From: Bradyrhizobium sp. AS23.2
Lineage (GTDB): Bacteria > Pseudomonadota > Alphaproteobacteria > Rhizobiales > Xanthobacteraceae
Assembly: GCF_001908185.1 (NCBI RefSeq)
Contig: NZ_LGHM01000125.1
Span: 55,644-119,643 of the forward strand
Direction: 5' to 3'
Length of the DNA: 64,000 nt
The position numbers and the translations under genes were made by a program. Shown in pieces: positions 54,838-62,962 of this stretch. Under the pieces are notes generated by a model. That model did not search any database, was not told the origin of the DNA, and was given only the letters and a program-made list of their open reading frames with translations. How positions within the stretch are numbered: the stretch's first letter is position 1; each line of letters opens with the position of its first letter.

Positions 54838-57800
54838 CTAGTCAAGAAATGGCAGTACGATCAGCCCTGCGGGATCGAGCCCGTGCCGGGCGCAGACATC
54901 ATCGGCCAGCGCAAAATACCGCTCGGCCTCGGGCATATCGCCTCGATCAAGGTTCAGTGTCGCCAGACCATCATAGCACGGAAACAGCTGCTGCGGCTCG
55001 CCGGTCTCGCTCGCCACCGCGATGGCCTCGCTGTAGCAGCGCGCGGCGAGGTCGGGACGGAAATGGCATTGATGGATCTGCCCGAGCACGATCAAGGGCA
55101 CCGGGAGATGCTCGCGCTGATCGAGCGCACGGTCGATCTCGATCGCCTTCTCCGCAGCCGGCACCCCCTCCTCGGTACATCTGTCCGTGAAGGTGCAACA
55201 GGCGACTGCGAAATTGGCGAGGAGGCGCGCCTGGAAGCCGAGATCGCCGATACGATGCGCGACATCGAGCCCGCGCCGGCAAACCTCCATGGCTTCCGCG
55301 GGGTCGACGATCGTGTAGAGCACGCCAAGGTTGGTGTAGCCGCGACAGGCCACGTTGAGGAGGCCGGCAGCTTCGGCCGCCGCGACACTTTGCTCCACCT
55401 CGCGCACCGCCTCCTGATGTCGTCCAAGCCGCGCCAGGGCAACCCCCTTGGTGTTGAGCGCCTCCGCAATGGCGCGCGCCGCCTCGCGCCCGGCCTGCTC
55501 GTCCGCGTCCGCCGGCACGGACCGTGCATAGCCGAGCGCCTCGTCTGCCCATCTCGCGGCGGCGACGTGGTCACCCACGCGAAACGCGAGGCGGCCCCGC
55601 TCTTGCTGGAGGTCTGCCCACTCCAAGAGCTGCGCCCACTCGATCGGCGCTTCGGTCCCGCCAAGCCGTTCAGCCGCCTCCGCATAGTTCGCCTCTGCCT
55701 TGATGCGCTTGCCGGCGTCCCACAACAATCGGCCGATCTTGCGAAGAATTCGCGCTTCGCCGATGCGGTCCTCTGCCGTGCGGTGCCCCTCCAGCGCGCT
55801 CTGGTAATGCTCCTCGGCCGTACTGCGGCGGCCGGCCACGCGACAGAGGTCCGCGATCCGCTCGTACAGGACGAGGCGCTCCGGCTCCCGTTCATCGCCG
55901 GCCGACAGCACGGCGAGGGATTGCTGGTAGAAGCGGATGGCATCGTCATTGGCATAGCTCGCGCGTGCGCGATCGCCGGCCATGCGCAGATAGCGCGCAC
56001 CTTTCGGCTTGCTCGCGCTCAGGCTGAAATGATGTCCGAGCAGGATGAGATCCTCGAGCCGCTCGGGCTCGTTGCCATAGAGCCGCTCGAGCGCGGCACC
56101 GATCCGTCCATGGAGCTCGATCCGGCGCCGCAGAAGCAGGTTCTGGTAGATCACGTCCTGAAGCATGGTTTGCGTGAAGCGGTAGGTCCGCAGCGAAATC
56201 GAGTTCGAGCCCGCGACCTCCTCGACGATCTCGGCATCGCACAGAAGCTCGAGCCCGGCTTCGACCCTCGCCCGCCCGGCTGTCGCCGCACCCAGAACAG
56301 CCGCATCGAATCGCGGTCCGATCACCGCGGCCTCCTGGGCCAGGTGGCGCACCTCGTGCGGCAACCGGTCCAGGCGTGCCAGCAACAGCGCCTGGATGCT
56401 CGCCGGGATATCGGCGGCGGCCTCATCCGACTTGATCCACCACTGCGCGCCGTCACGCTCGAGGGCGCCGGCTTCGATCAGGCCGCGGATGATTTCCTCG
56501 AGGAAAAGCGGATTACCGCTCGCGCGCTCGAGGATTCGACTGAACAGAGGTCCCGGCGGCTCACGCCAGCCGTGATTGAAATAGGCCGCGAGCAGCCTTT
56601 GCCCGTCGGCGTCGCCAAGCGGAGGCAGCCGCAGGGTTGTGTGACTGATGCGACTTGAACCGAACTGGTCCAGCTCCAGCATCGGCCGGTGTGTAAACAG
56701 CAGCATCAGCCGCGTCCGTTCCAGCCGGTCCATCAGGAACCGCAATGCTTCGAGAGACACCGCATCGGCCCAATGCAGATCCTCGACGATGATCAGCAGC
56801 GGCGACAAGGCCAGGCGGCGTTCGAAGGCGGTGCGTATCGCGAAAAATATCTGCCGACGCAGCTGTTCAGGTTCGACATGCCTGAGCTCGGCGTCGCGGT
56901 CGCCGAGGCCTAGAACGTGCAAGTAGAGGGGCATCAGGCGATCGGCCTCCTCGGCCGCGAGGCCAAGCTCCGACAGCGCGTCCGCAACTTTGGCCCCTGC
57001 CTCTGCGGCGCTGGCCTTCTGTGCGATGCCGTAGGCGCTGCGCAGCACGGCGGCGAGCGTGCCGTAGGATTGTTCGCCGAGCGGTGAGCAGACTGCCTGC
57101 CGGATCGCCACGCCTGCGAAGCGATCCTCATCGCCGACGCGGGCGACGAATTCGTTGACCAGGCGTGTTTTCCCGATGCCGGCTTCGCCGACCAGCCGCA
57201 CCAGTTGAGCCGCGCCGCCGCACGCGCGATCGAGACTGGCGATCAGACGGGCAAGCTCGGCGTCGCGCCCGATCAGCGGCGCATCGAGGCCCAGCGTATC
57301 GAGGCCTCGTGCCGCACGGGGCGTGTCCAACGGTCCCTTCAGGCGATGGACCAGAACGCTGCCCATCTTGCCCTTGAGCGAAACCTCGCCAAGCGAGTCA
57401 TAGGAGAACGCGTGCCGCGTCAGACGGTGGGTCAAAGGCCCGACCAGCACTTCGCCCGGAGATGCCATCGACTGCAGTCGCTGGGCGGTATTCACCGTGT
57501 CGCCGGTCACCGAATAGGATTTGGCAACGCCCACACCCAGCCCACCGGCAACGACGTGCCCGGTATTGATGCCGACATGGAGCACGAGCGGTGCACCGGC
57601 ATAGGCCTTCGCGCGTTCACTGAGGCGCGCGGTCCGGCTGATCATGTCGAGGGCAGCGCGGACCGCTCGCTCCGGGTCGTCCTCGTGCGCGGCCGGCGCA
57701 CCGAACAGAGCAAACAGCGCATCGCCAATGAACTTGTCCACGAAGCCGCCAAAGCTCTGCACCGCGGCCGTCAGCTCCTCGAACAATTCGTTCTGAAGCG

Positions 57801-58167
57801 ACTGCATGACCTCGGGGTCGAGCCGCTCGCTCATCGCGGTGAAGCCGCTGAGGTCGGCAAATAGCACGGTGATGGTCCGCCGGTTTGCCTCGCTATCGAT
57901 TTTGTCCGGCTGCGGTCGCGATGCCTGTTGAACCTCGACCGTCGGCGCGAGCGGTGGCGAGGAAGACCTGATCGGAATTGTTAGCGGGCTCGCCTGCCCG
58001 CCGCCTTTGGGGGCCTCGCCGACGAGGGCGCCGCATTTCGGGCAATATGCGAAATCCGGTGCGCATAGAAAGCCGCAGCCAGGGCACGCGCTCGGCTGCT
58101 TCGTCCCGCACTTCGGGCAGAAGGCAAAGCCGCTCTGAACCTCAGAACCGCAACCCGAGCACGTCAT
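54838..58167 (-). CDS. zinc-ribbon / class III adenylate cyclase / AAA ATPase / TPR multidomain protein
   Basis: 1109 residues. Two zinc ribbons (Cys 3, 6, 17, 20 and 28, 31, 42, 45), a Pro-rich linker, a class III cyclase domain (about 98-275) with metal Asp105 (FADLSGFT) and Asp149 (DKFIGDALFALFG) and the SVTGDTVNTAQRL segment, then an ATPase (Walker A GEAGIGKT at 327-334, Walker B LLIIVEDLHWAD) and a long C-terminal region of TPR-like helices. The cyclase residues look intact, so cAMP (or cGMP) synthesis is likely. The ATPase-TPR part is like STAND regulators, which sense ligands. It is the first gene of a two-gene unit with the peroxiredoxin-like protein. Confidence 0.88.
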   Translation of the reverse strand: MTCSGCGSEVQSGFAFCPKCGTKQPSACPGCGFLCAPDFAYCPKCGALVGEAPKGGGQASPLTIPIRSSSPPLAPTVEVQQASRPQPDKIDSEANRRTITVLFADLSGFTAMSERLDPEVMQSLQNELFEELTAAVQSFGGFVDKFIGDALFALFGAPAAHEDDPERAVRAALDMISRTARLSERAKAYAGAPLVLHVGINTGHVVAGGLGVGVAKSYSVTGDTVNTAQRLQSMASPGEVLVGPLTHRLTRHAFSYDSLGEVSLKGKMGSVLVHRLKGPLDTPRAARGLDTLGLDAPLIGRDAELARLIASLDRACGGAAQLVRLVGEAGIGKTRLVNEFVARVGDEDRFAGVAIRQAVCSPLGEQSYGTLAAVLRSAYGIAQKASAAEAGAKVADALSELGLAAEEADRLMPLYLHVLGLGDRDAELRHVEPEQLRRQIFFAIRTAFERRLALSPLLIIVEDLHWADAVSLEALRFLMDRLERTRLMLLFTHRPMLELDQFGSSRISHTTLRLPPLGDADGQRLLAAYFNHGWREPPGPLFSRILERASGNPLFLEEIIRGLIEAGALERDGAQWWIKSDEAAADIPASIQALLLARLDRLPHEVRHLAQEAAVIGPRFDAAVLGAATAGRARVEAGLELLCDAEIVEEVAGSNSISLRTYRFTQTMLQDVIYQNLLLRRRIELHGRIGAALERLYGNEPERLEDLILLGHHFSLSASKPKGARYLRMAGDRARASYANDDAIRFYQQSLAVLSAGDEREPERLVLYERIADLCRVAGRRSTAEEHYQSALEGHRTAEDRIGEARILRKIGRLLWDAGKRIKAEANYAEAAERLGGTEAPIEWAQLLEWADLQQERGRLAFRVGDHVAAARWADEALGYARSVPADADEQAGREAARAIAEALNTKGVALARLGRHQEAVREVEQSVAAAEAAGLLNVACRGYTNLGVLYTIVDPAEAMEVCRRGLDVAHRIGDLGFQARLLANFAVACCTFTDRCTEEGVPAAEKAIEIDRALDQREHLPVPLIVLGQIHQCHFRPDLAARCYSEAIAVASETGEPQQLFPCYDGLATLNLDRGDMPEAERYFALADDVCARHGLDPAGLIVLPFLD

Positions 58168-58415
58168 GGCCCAAAACCTCGCGGAAGCCGCGATGGCGCG
58201 ATCTGCTGGCCTCTACGGAGTGGGCCAGGATGCAAGCCAGAATGGGCTCGGCGCGGCGGAAGAGCAAGCGGCGGCTGCGCACCAAGCCGCAAGCAGATGC
58301 CACATGTCGGCATGCGATAGCGTCAATTGACACAGGCATCATCACCGCTACTCTGCCGAACAGAAGACAAAGAAGAATAAGGGCAGGGAATCGCCGTGAA
58401 ACCCGTCATCGCATC

Positions 58416-59678
58416 TTGACCACGACCGCGCGGCCTTCGGCGCTCGCACCATTTCGCATCCGCAACTATCGCTTCCAGTGGCCGTCCGATCTGCTGACCT
58501 CCTGGGCGTTCGAGGTCGAGACGCTGGTGCTCGGCTGGTACATCATGGTCGAAACCGGCTCGGTGCTGCTGCTCACCATCATGGCGTCGCTGCAATATGT
58601 CGGAACGCTGATTGCGCCGGTGCTCGGGATGGTCGGCGACCGCATGGGTCACCGCGACCTCCTGATCGTGATGCGCCTTGCCTATACGGTGCTGTCGTCG
58701 ACCATCATGGTGCTGGCGCTGACCCACCATCTGGCGCCGCTCAACGTCATGATCATCGTCGCGAGCATGGGCCTGATCCGCCCGTCCGATCTCGGCGTGC
58801 GCGGCGCGCTGCTTGCCGACATCATGCCCCCCGGGCAGCTGGTGGGCGCCATCAGCCTGGCGCGCACGACCCAGGACAGCGCACGCATTGCCGGCGCGTT
58901 GACCGGCGCGGGCCTGTTCGCCCTGCTCGGCATCGGCCTCGTCTATGCCGCGATCACCGGCTTCTATCTCGTCGCCGCGATCTTGATGTTCTGCCTGACC
59001 CGGCCGGAGAAATCGGTCACCACGACGGACCTGCCCGCGAACAGCCACGCGGTCTCGCGATTGCTGGGCGACCTGAAGGAAGGCATCGTCTACGCCTGGA
59101 ACGGCCCCGGGATGCGCGCGGCGCTTTGCGTCGCCTTCCTGGCCAACCTCACGGCCTTTCCAATCACCAACGGATTGCTGCCCTTTGTCGCGCGCGACAT
59201 CTTCCACACCGACCAGACCGGTCTCGGCTACCTCTCGGCGAGCTTTGCCGTGGGCTCGCTGACCGGCTCCATCACGCTCAGCCTCGTCAGCGGGGTGCGC
59301 ATCGCCCGGCTCCTGATCGGCGCGACGCTGGCCTGGTATGCGATGCTGCTGGTGTTCGTGGAAATCCGGACCATGCCGGTCGCGATGGCCTGCCTCGTGC
59401 TCACCGGCATTGCACAGAGCATGTCGATGATCGCGGCGGCCGTGATCCTGATGCGCACGGCAAGCGCCCATCTGCGCGGTCGCGTCATGGGCGTGCGGAT
59501 GATGGTGATCTACGGCCTGCCGCTCGGATTGCTCGCCGCCGGCAGCCTGATCGACCTGATCGGCTATTCCGCAATGGGCTCGGTCTATGCGGTCTCGGGC
59601 ATCATCGCGATGCTGGCGATTGCCGTGCGCTGGCGCGAAGATCTGTGGCCGGCGCGCGCCCCGGCTAATGCGGGATGA
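58416..59678 (+). CDS. MFS transporter (unknown substrate)
   Basis: 420 residues with about twelve membrane segments (from FQWPSDLLTSWAFEVETLVLG through GLPLGLLAAGSLIDLIGYSA). MFS features: GMVGDRMGHRDLLIVMRL in loop 2-3. It is of the enterobactin-exporter-like MFS_3 type, often efflux. No ATG stands in frame near the N-terminus, so I chose TTG 58416 (TTTARPSALAPFRIRNY); the frame is open further back but overlaps the cyclase gene. The TTG overlaps the stop of a 7-codon GTG leader that has its own ribosome site. It converges on the DoxX-like gene, overlapping by 14 bases. Confidence 0.83.
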   Translation: MTTTARPSALAPFRIRNYRFQWPSDLLTSWAFEVETLVLGWYIMVETGSVLLLTIMASLQYVGTLIAPVLGMVGDRMGHRDLLIVMRLAYTVLSSTIMVLALTHHLAPLNVMIIVASMGLIRPSDLGVRGALLADIMPPGQLVGAISLARTTQDSARIAGALTGAGLFALLGIGLVYAAITGFYLVAAILMFCLTRPEKSVTTTDLPANSHAVSRLLGDLKEGIVYAWNGPGMRAALCVAFLANLTAFPITNGLLPFVARDIFHTDQTGLGYLSASFAVGSLTGSITLSLVSGVRIARLLIGATLAWYAMLLVFVEIRTMPVAMACLVLTGIAQSMSMIAAAVILMRTASAHLRGRVMGVRMMVIYGLPLGLLAAGSLIDLIGYSAMGSVYAVSGIIAMLAIAVRWREDLWPARAPANAG

Positions 59679-60105
59679 CGGGACAGGCGCCAGCACGCTC
59701 CTCAGTCCGTCGGGCAGATGGAGACCTCAGCGGCAGCAGCGCTGCCAGCCTGGTGTCGCGCAGATAGAGACCGCCCCATGCAAGAACGGCCAGATACACG
59801 CCGAACAACATATGGGTGAAGAGCGGGTTGCCAACCCGGAGGTGAACAGCAACGGTGCCGCCCATGTAGGCGGTCAGTAGGATCGCGCCGAGCATAGCAG
59901 TCCGAGGGAAAGCATAGAGCGCGGTACAGACCAGAGCCACAGCGCCCAACGCGCGCACCAGTTCGGCTGAAGGGGGATAGCCGAGCTCGGCTGTCGCCTT
60001 GATGACAACATCCAGTGGGACGAGTTTCATCCCGGCATCGAACAGCATGAAGGCAATGACGAGCCCGCTCATCACATAGCCGGCCACTCGTCTCGACTTG
60101 TTCAT
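59665..60105 (-). CDS. DoxX-like membrane protein
   Basis: 146 residues from ATG 60105. Four membrane segments (VAGYVMSGLVIAFMLFDAGM, ALGAVALVCTALYAFP, AMLGAILLTAYMGGTV, HMLFGVYLAVLAWGGLYL), matching the DoxX-like family (DoxX_2). Such small membrane proteins are linked to quinone or redox chemistry in a few cases, and are otherwise unknown. It begins ten bases after the stop of the DUF4287 gene, with the longer frame overlapping that gene. Confidence 0.82.
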   Translation of the reverse strand: MNKSRRVAGYVMSGLVIAFMLFDAGMKLVPLDVVIKATAELGYPPSAELVRALGAVALVCTALYAFPRTAMLGAILLTAYMGGTVAVHLRVGNPLFTHMLFGVYLAVLAWGGLYLRDTRLAALLPLRSPSARRTEERAGACPVIPH

Positions 60106-60115
60106 CGGCGTCACC

Positions 60116-60334
60116 CTACTTCTTTCCACCCTTGAGAAGGGCGACGATCGCCATTGCATGGCCATGGCCCAGGCCAAACTCGTCCTTGAGTGCGGCGACG
60201 ATGGCGCCCGCCTTTATCCCGGCCGCCAATCCCGTCGCGGTCGAAAAGCCCCTGTCCTTCCCCCATTTGCGAAACTGGTCCGGGCTTTTGCCGGTCTTAG
60301 CCTGAATATTGTCGAGATAAGCCTGAAAGGTCAC
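60116..60334 (-). CDS. DUF4287 domain-containing protein (72 aa)
   Basis: 72 residues, starting MTFQAYLDNIQAKTGKSPDQ with the middle 'LAAGIKAGAIVAALKDEFGLG' typical of DUF4287, a short alpha-helical family of unknown function often found near AraC or MFS genes. The ATG has GGGGGCTG upstream. It lies between the AraC and DoxX-like genes in the same direction, so it is probably in one operon with them. Confidence 0.87.
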   Translation of the reverse strand: MTFQAYLDNIQAKTGKSPDQFRKWGKDRGFSTATGLAAGIKAGAIVAALKDEFGLGHGHAMAIVALLKGGKK

Positions 60335-60392
60335 GGCAGCCCCCGGGGTTGGCTGCCACCACCTGGGCGGGAGCCAGCCAAGAGTATCGCGG

Positions 60393-61100
60393 TCAGGACG
60401 TCGTTGTCTTGTACGAAAACGACAATTGCGGCCGCTCGCGTGCGAGGCGCGCGGGGGTCATGCCGATCAGTTGCCTGACCGAGCGGGTCAGGTGGGCCTG
60501 GTCGAAATAGCCAGCGTCGGATGTCGCCTCGAGCACGGAGCTCCCGTTCACCAGCAAATCTGCAGCGCGACGCGCACGCTGAATTTGCTGATAGCTGCTG
60601 AACGTCATGCCCGTGACACGGCGAAAATGTCGCTGAACCGAACGCTGGCTCATCCAGTCGACATCGCCGTCAACCGCCGCATCGGTTGCTTGGCTGCGTG
60701 CAATGACGCCCGCGCGCGCAAGGCGAGCGACGAGATGCTCGGCATTGTCGTAGCTCGGAATTTCCCAGCTCAGATCCGAAAACAGAAAACGGCCGTTGGG
60801 GAGCACCGGCAATTGTACATCGTGACGGTCGATCAAGACGGTCGTCGGTATCTTCGGAAGGTAGGTTCCCAGTCGAAAACGTATGGCAAGCCATTCGCCA
60901 TTCGGCGGACATTCAACGAGCGCCCCGCGGGTCACCGGCCCTCTGAGATTCACCGCCAAAAACTCCGGCAGCCTGGTCACAACGAGCTCGATATTTCCCT
61001 CAGCCATCGACAGGAACGAGCCACCGCTCCGGCTCCGGCTGCGCCATACGCGCTCGACGTAAGGCGAGTCCGATCCGCGATGGTCAAATTCTATGAGCAC
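60393..61100 (-). CDS. AraC family transcriptional regulator
   Basis: Frame open from a TTG at 61157 to the stop at 60393. No ATG fits; I give the GTG at 61100 (VLIEFDHRGSDSPYVERV) as the start, 235 residues. The N-terminal effector domain is a cupin-like fold, and the C-terminal HTH has FRRVTGMTFSSYQQIQRARR and TSDAGYFDQAHLTRSVRQLIGMTPARL. It would control this gene string or a remote target. It begins 25 bases after the stop of the Crp gene if GTG 61100 is used, or overlaps it by 32 bases if TTG 61157 is used. Confidence 0.8.
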   Translation of the reverse strand: MLIEFDHRGSDSPYVERVWRSRSRSGGSFLSMAEGNIELVVTRLPEFLAVNLRGPVTRGALVECPPNGEWLAIRFRLGTYLPKIPTTVLIDRHDVQLPVLPNGRFLFSDLSWEIPSYDNAEHLVARLARAGVIARSQATDAAVDGDVDWMSQRSVQRHFRRVTGMTFSSYQQIQRARRAADLLVNGSSVLEATSDAGYFDQAHLTRSVRQLIGMTPARLARERPQLSFSYKTTTS

Positions 61101-61125
61101 AGAATGATCCGGAGAGCCCAGTTCA

Positions 61126-61803
61126 TCATTCTTCCCCGTAGTTCCTGAGCCGCTCAATATCGAGGATCGTCACACCGCCATATTCCAGCCGCAGCAACCC
61201 CTCCTTCTCCAGCCGGTTCAGCGCGCGGTTGGCGTTCTGGCGGGACATGCCGGAAAGCGCGCCGATCTCCTCCTGGGTGATGTCCAGATGCGCGGTCGAT
61301 TCCGGGTAGAGGATCGGGTTGAACAGCGAGGCGATGCTGCGGGCGAGACGGGCGGTGGCATCGAGCGTGCGGTTGACCTCGAGCATGCCGATGAACTGGG
61401 CGAGCCGCTCGTTGAGCTGGCGCACCAGGAAGCGGTTGAAGCCGACGCTGTTCTCGAACAGCCACATGAAGGCGCCGCGCTCCATCAGCGCGACGCGGCT
61501 GTTGCGGAGCGCGACCACGTCATAGCGGCGCGGCTCGTTCTTGAGCACGCTACCCTCGCCGAACCAGGCGCCTGCCGTCAGCCCGGCCAGGCTCGTCTCC
61601 TTGCCGTCGCGCGAGACCCCGCCCATCCGGGCAAGGCCAGAGACCATGCCGGCCCAATAGTCGAATGTGTCACCGCGCATGAACACGGTCTCACCGGTGC
61701 CGTAGGATCGCTCCGTGATTCCGGCGCGAGCGACCTCGATCTCCGCTTCCGTGAGCTCGCGCGACCAGGCAGCAACGCGCTTCAGATGATCCTCTGAAAT
61801 CAT
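61126..61803 (-). CDS. Crp/Fnr family transcriptional regulator
   Basis: 225 residues. An N-terminal cyclic-nucleotide-binding-type cupin (GETVFMRGDTFDYWAGMVSG, GAWFGEGSVLKNEPRRYDVVA) and a C-terminal winged HTH (LDITQEEIGALSGMSRQNANRALNRLEKEGLL). The classic cAMP-binding Arg/Ser set is not clear, and there are no Cys for an iron-sulfur cluster as in FNR, so the signal is unknown. It leads the string Crp-AraC-DUF4287-DoxX. A class III cyclase gene lies 3 kb downstream, but a link is speculation. Confidence 0.9.
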   Translation of the reverse strand: MISEDHLKRVAAWSRELTEAEIEVARAGITERSYGTGETVFMRGDTFDYWAGMVSGLARMGGVSRDGKETSLAGLTAGAWFGEGSVLKNEPRRYDVVALRNSRVALMERGAFMWLFENSVGFNRFLVRQLNERLAQFIGMLEVNRTLDATARLARSIASLFNPILYPESTAHLDITQEEIGALSGMSRQNANRALNRLEKEGLLRLEYGGVTILDIERLRNYGEE

Positions 61804-62137
61804 GATCCCGAAGCCAGCCGCACCGTTTCGTCACTCCGCTTCCATGTTGCATTGCAGCATCACCATTTCGACCGCCATCCGACGAAAGACGAAGGTCGCT
61901 GCCACCCGAAAAACTTTGTCGCAGAATTGTCAGGCGGGAGACATTTCAAAATAGCGCTTTCCCCTATTGAGAGCCACCTCGGGCGATGCGGCTTTTGATC
62001 CCAAACGGGACGAGAGTGGCGCGGCTCCGGTCGAGACCATTAGCTGCATGGCCTCACCGGCACGACCGTACTAGGATCGCCCGACAGGAACGGACAAAGA
62101 GCGCCGCTGAACGCGCCGTCACCGGGGAGGGATTTGT
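61804..62137. other. intergenic region between divergent Crp-type and second LivG genes
   Basis: 334 bases with no supported gene. It must hold promoters for both directions. A GGGGAGGG ribosome site is at about 62123-62130 for the LivG gene. I see no strong palindrome and no clear -35/-10 pair. Confidence 0.55.
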
Positions 62138-62962
62138 TTGGTGGCTACCAGTCTCGAAGTGCGCGGCGTGTCCTTGCGATTCGGCGGCGTCCGTGCGTTG
62201 ACCGATGTGGGCTTCGCCATCAGGGAGGGCGAGCTGTTCTCGATCATCGGCCCCAACGGAGCCGGCAAGACCTCGATCGTGAATTGTATTTCCGGCCGCT
62301 ACAAGCCGACGGAAGGCCAGCTCTTCTATCAGGGCCGCGACATCACCGGCCTGACGCCAAATGCGCGCGCCTCGCTCGGCATCGGCCGCACCTTCCAGAA
62401 CCTGGCATTGTTCCACCACATGAGCGTGCTCGACAACATCATGGTCGGCCGCCATCACCTCCTGAAGAACAATTTCCTCACCGGCTCGCTGTACTGGCTC
62501 ACCGGCGCGCGCAAGGAAGAACTCGAGCACCGCCGCAAGGTGGAAGAGATCATCGATTTCCTCGACCTCCAGTCGGTGCGCAAAGCGACCGCCGGCACCC
62601 TCTCCTACGGCCTGCGCAAGCGCGTGGAGCTCGCCCGCGCCATGGCGCTGGAGCCGCGCCTCATCCTCCTCGACGAGCCGATGGCCGGCATGAACTTCGA
62701 GGAGAAGGAGGACATGGCCCGCTACATCGTCGACCTCAATGAGGAGTTCGGGATGACGGTGGTGATGATCGAGCACGACATGGGCGTTGTGATGGACATC
62801 TCCCACCGCGTCATGGTGCTGGATTTCGGCCGTAAGATCGCCGAGGGCGATCCGGCGACCGTGCTCGCCGATCCTCACGTCAAGCGCGCCTATCTCGGCG
62901 AGGAGGACGAGGCGCTGGTCGATCCGGACGATGCTCCGCCGGCGCAGGAGAGCGCGGCATGA
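62138..62962 (+). CDS. Liv-type ABC transporter ATPase (second LivG)
   Basis: 274 residues from a TTG at 62138, seven bases after GGGGAGGG; a GTG at 62141 is equally possible. Walker A IGPNGAGKTSIVNCI, IGRTFQNLALFHHMSVLDNI and Walker B LILLDEPMAGMNFEEKED. The signature reads LSYGLRKRVELARAMA, as in many LivG proteins. The C-terminus has an acidic tail (DDAPPAQESAA). The stop overlaps the ATG of the acyl-CoA ligase gene, so transport and activation of an acid are translated together. Confidence 0.9.
   Translation: MVATSLEVRGVSLRFGGVRALTDVGFAIREGELFSIIGPNGAGKTSIVNCISGRYKPTEGQLFYQGRDITGLTPNARASLGIGRTFQNLALFHHMSVLDNIMVGRHHLLKNNFLTGSLYWLTGARKEELEHRRKVEEIIDFLDLQSVRKATAGTLSYGLRKRVELARAMALEPRLILLDEPMAGMNFEEKEDMARYIVDLNEEFGMTVVMIEHDMGVVMDISHRVMVLDFGRKIAEGDPATVLADPHVKRAYLGEEDEALVDPDDAPPAQESAA

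Noticed and set aside
57978..58415. N-terminal extension of the MFS gene into the cyclase gene
   Set aside because: The added sequence is Arg/Ser-rich and antisense to the zinc-ribbon and cyclase codons; transporter homology begins near 58416.
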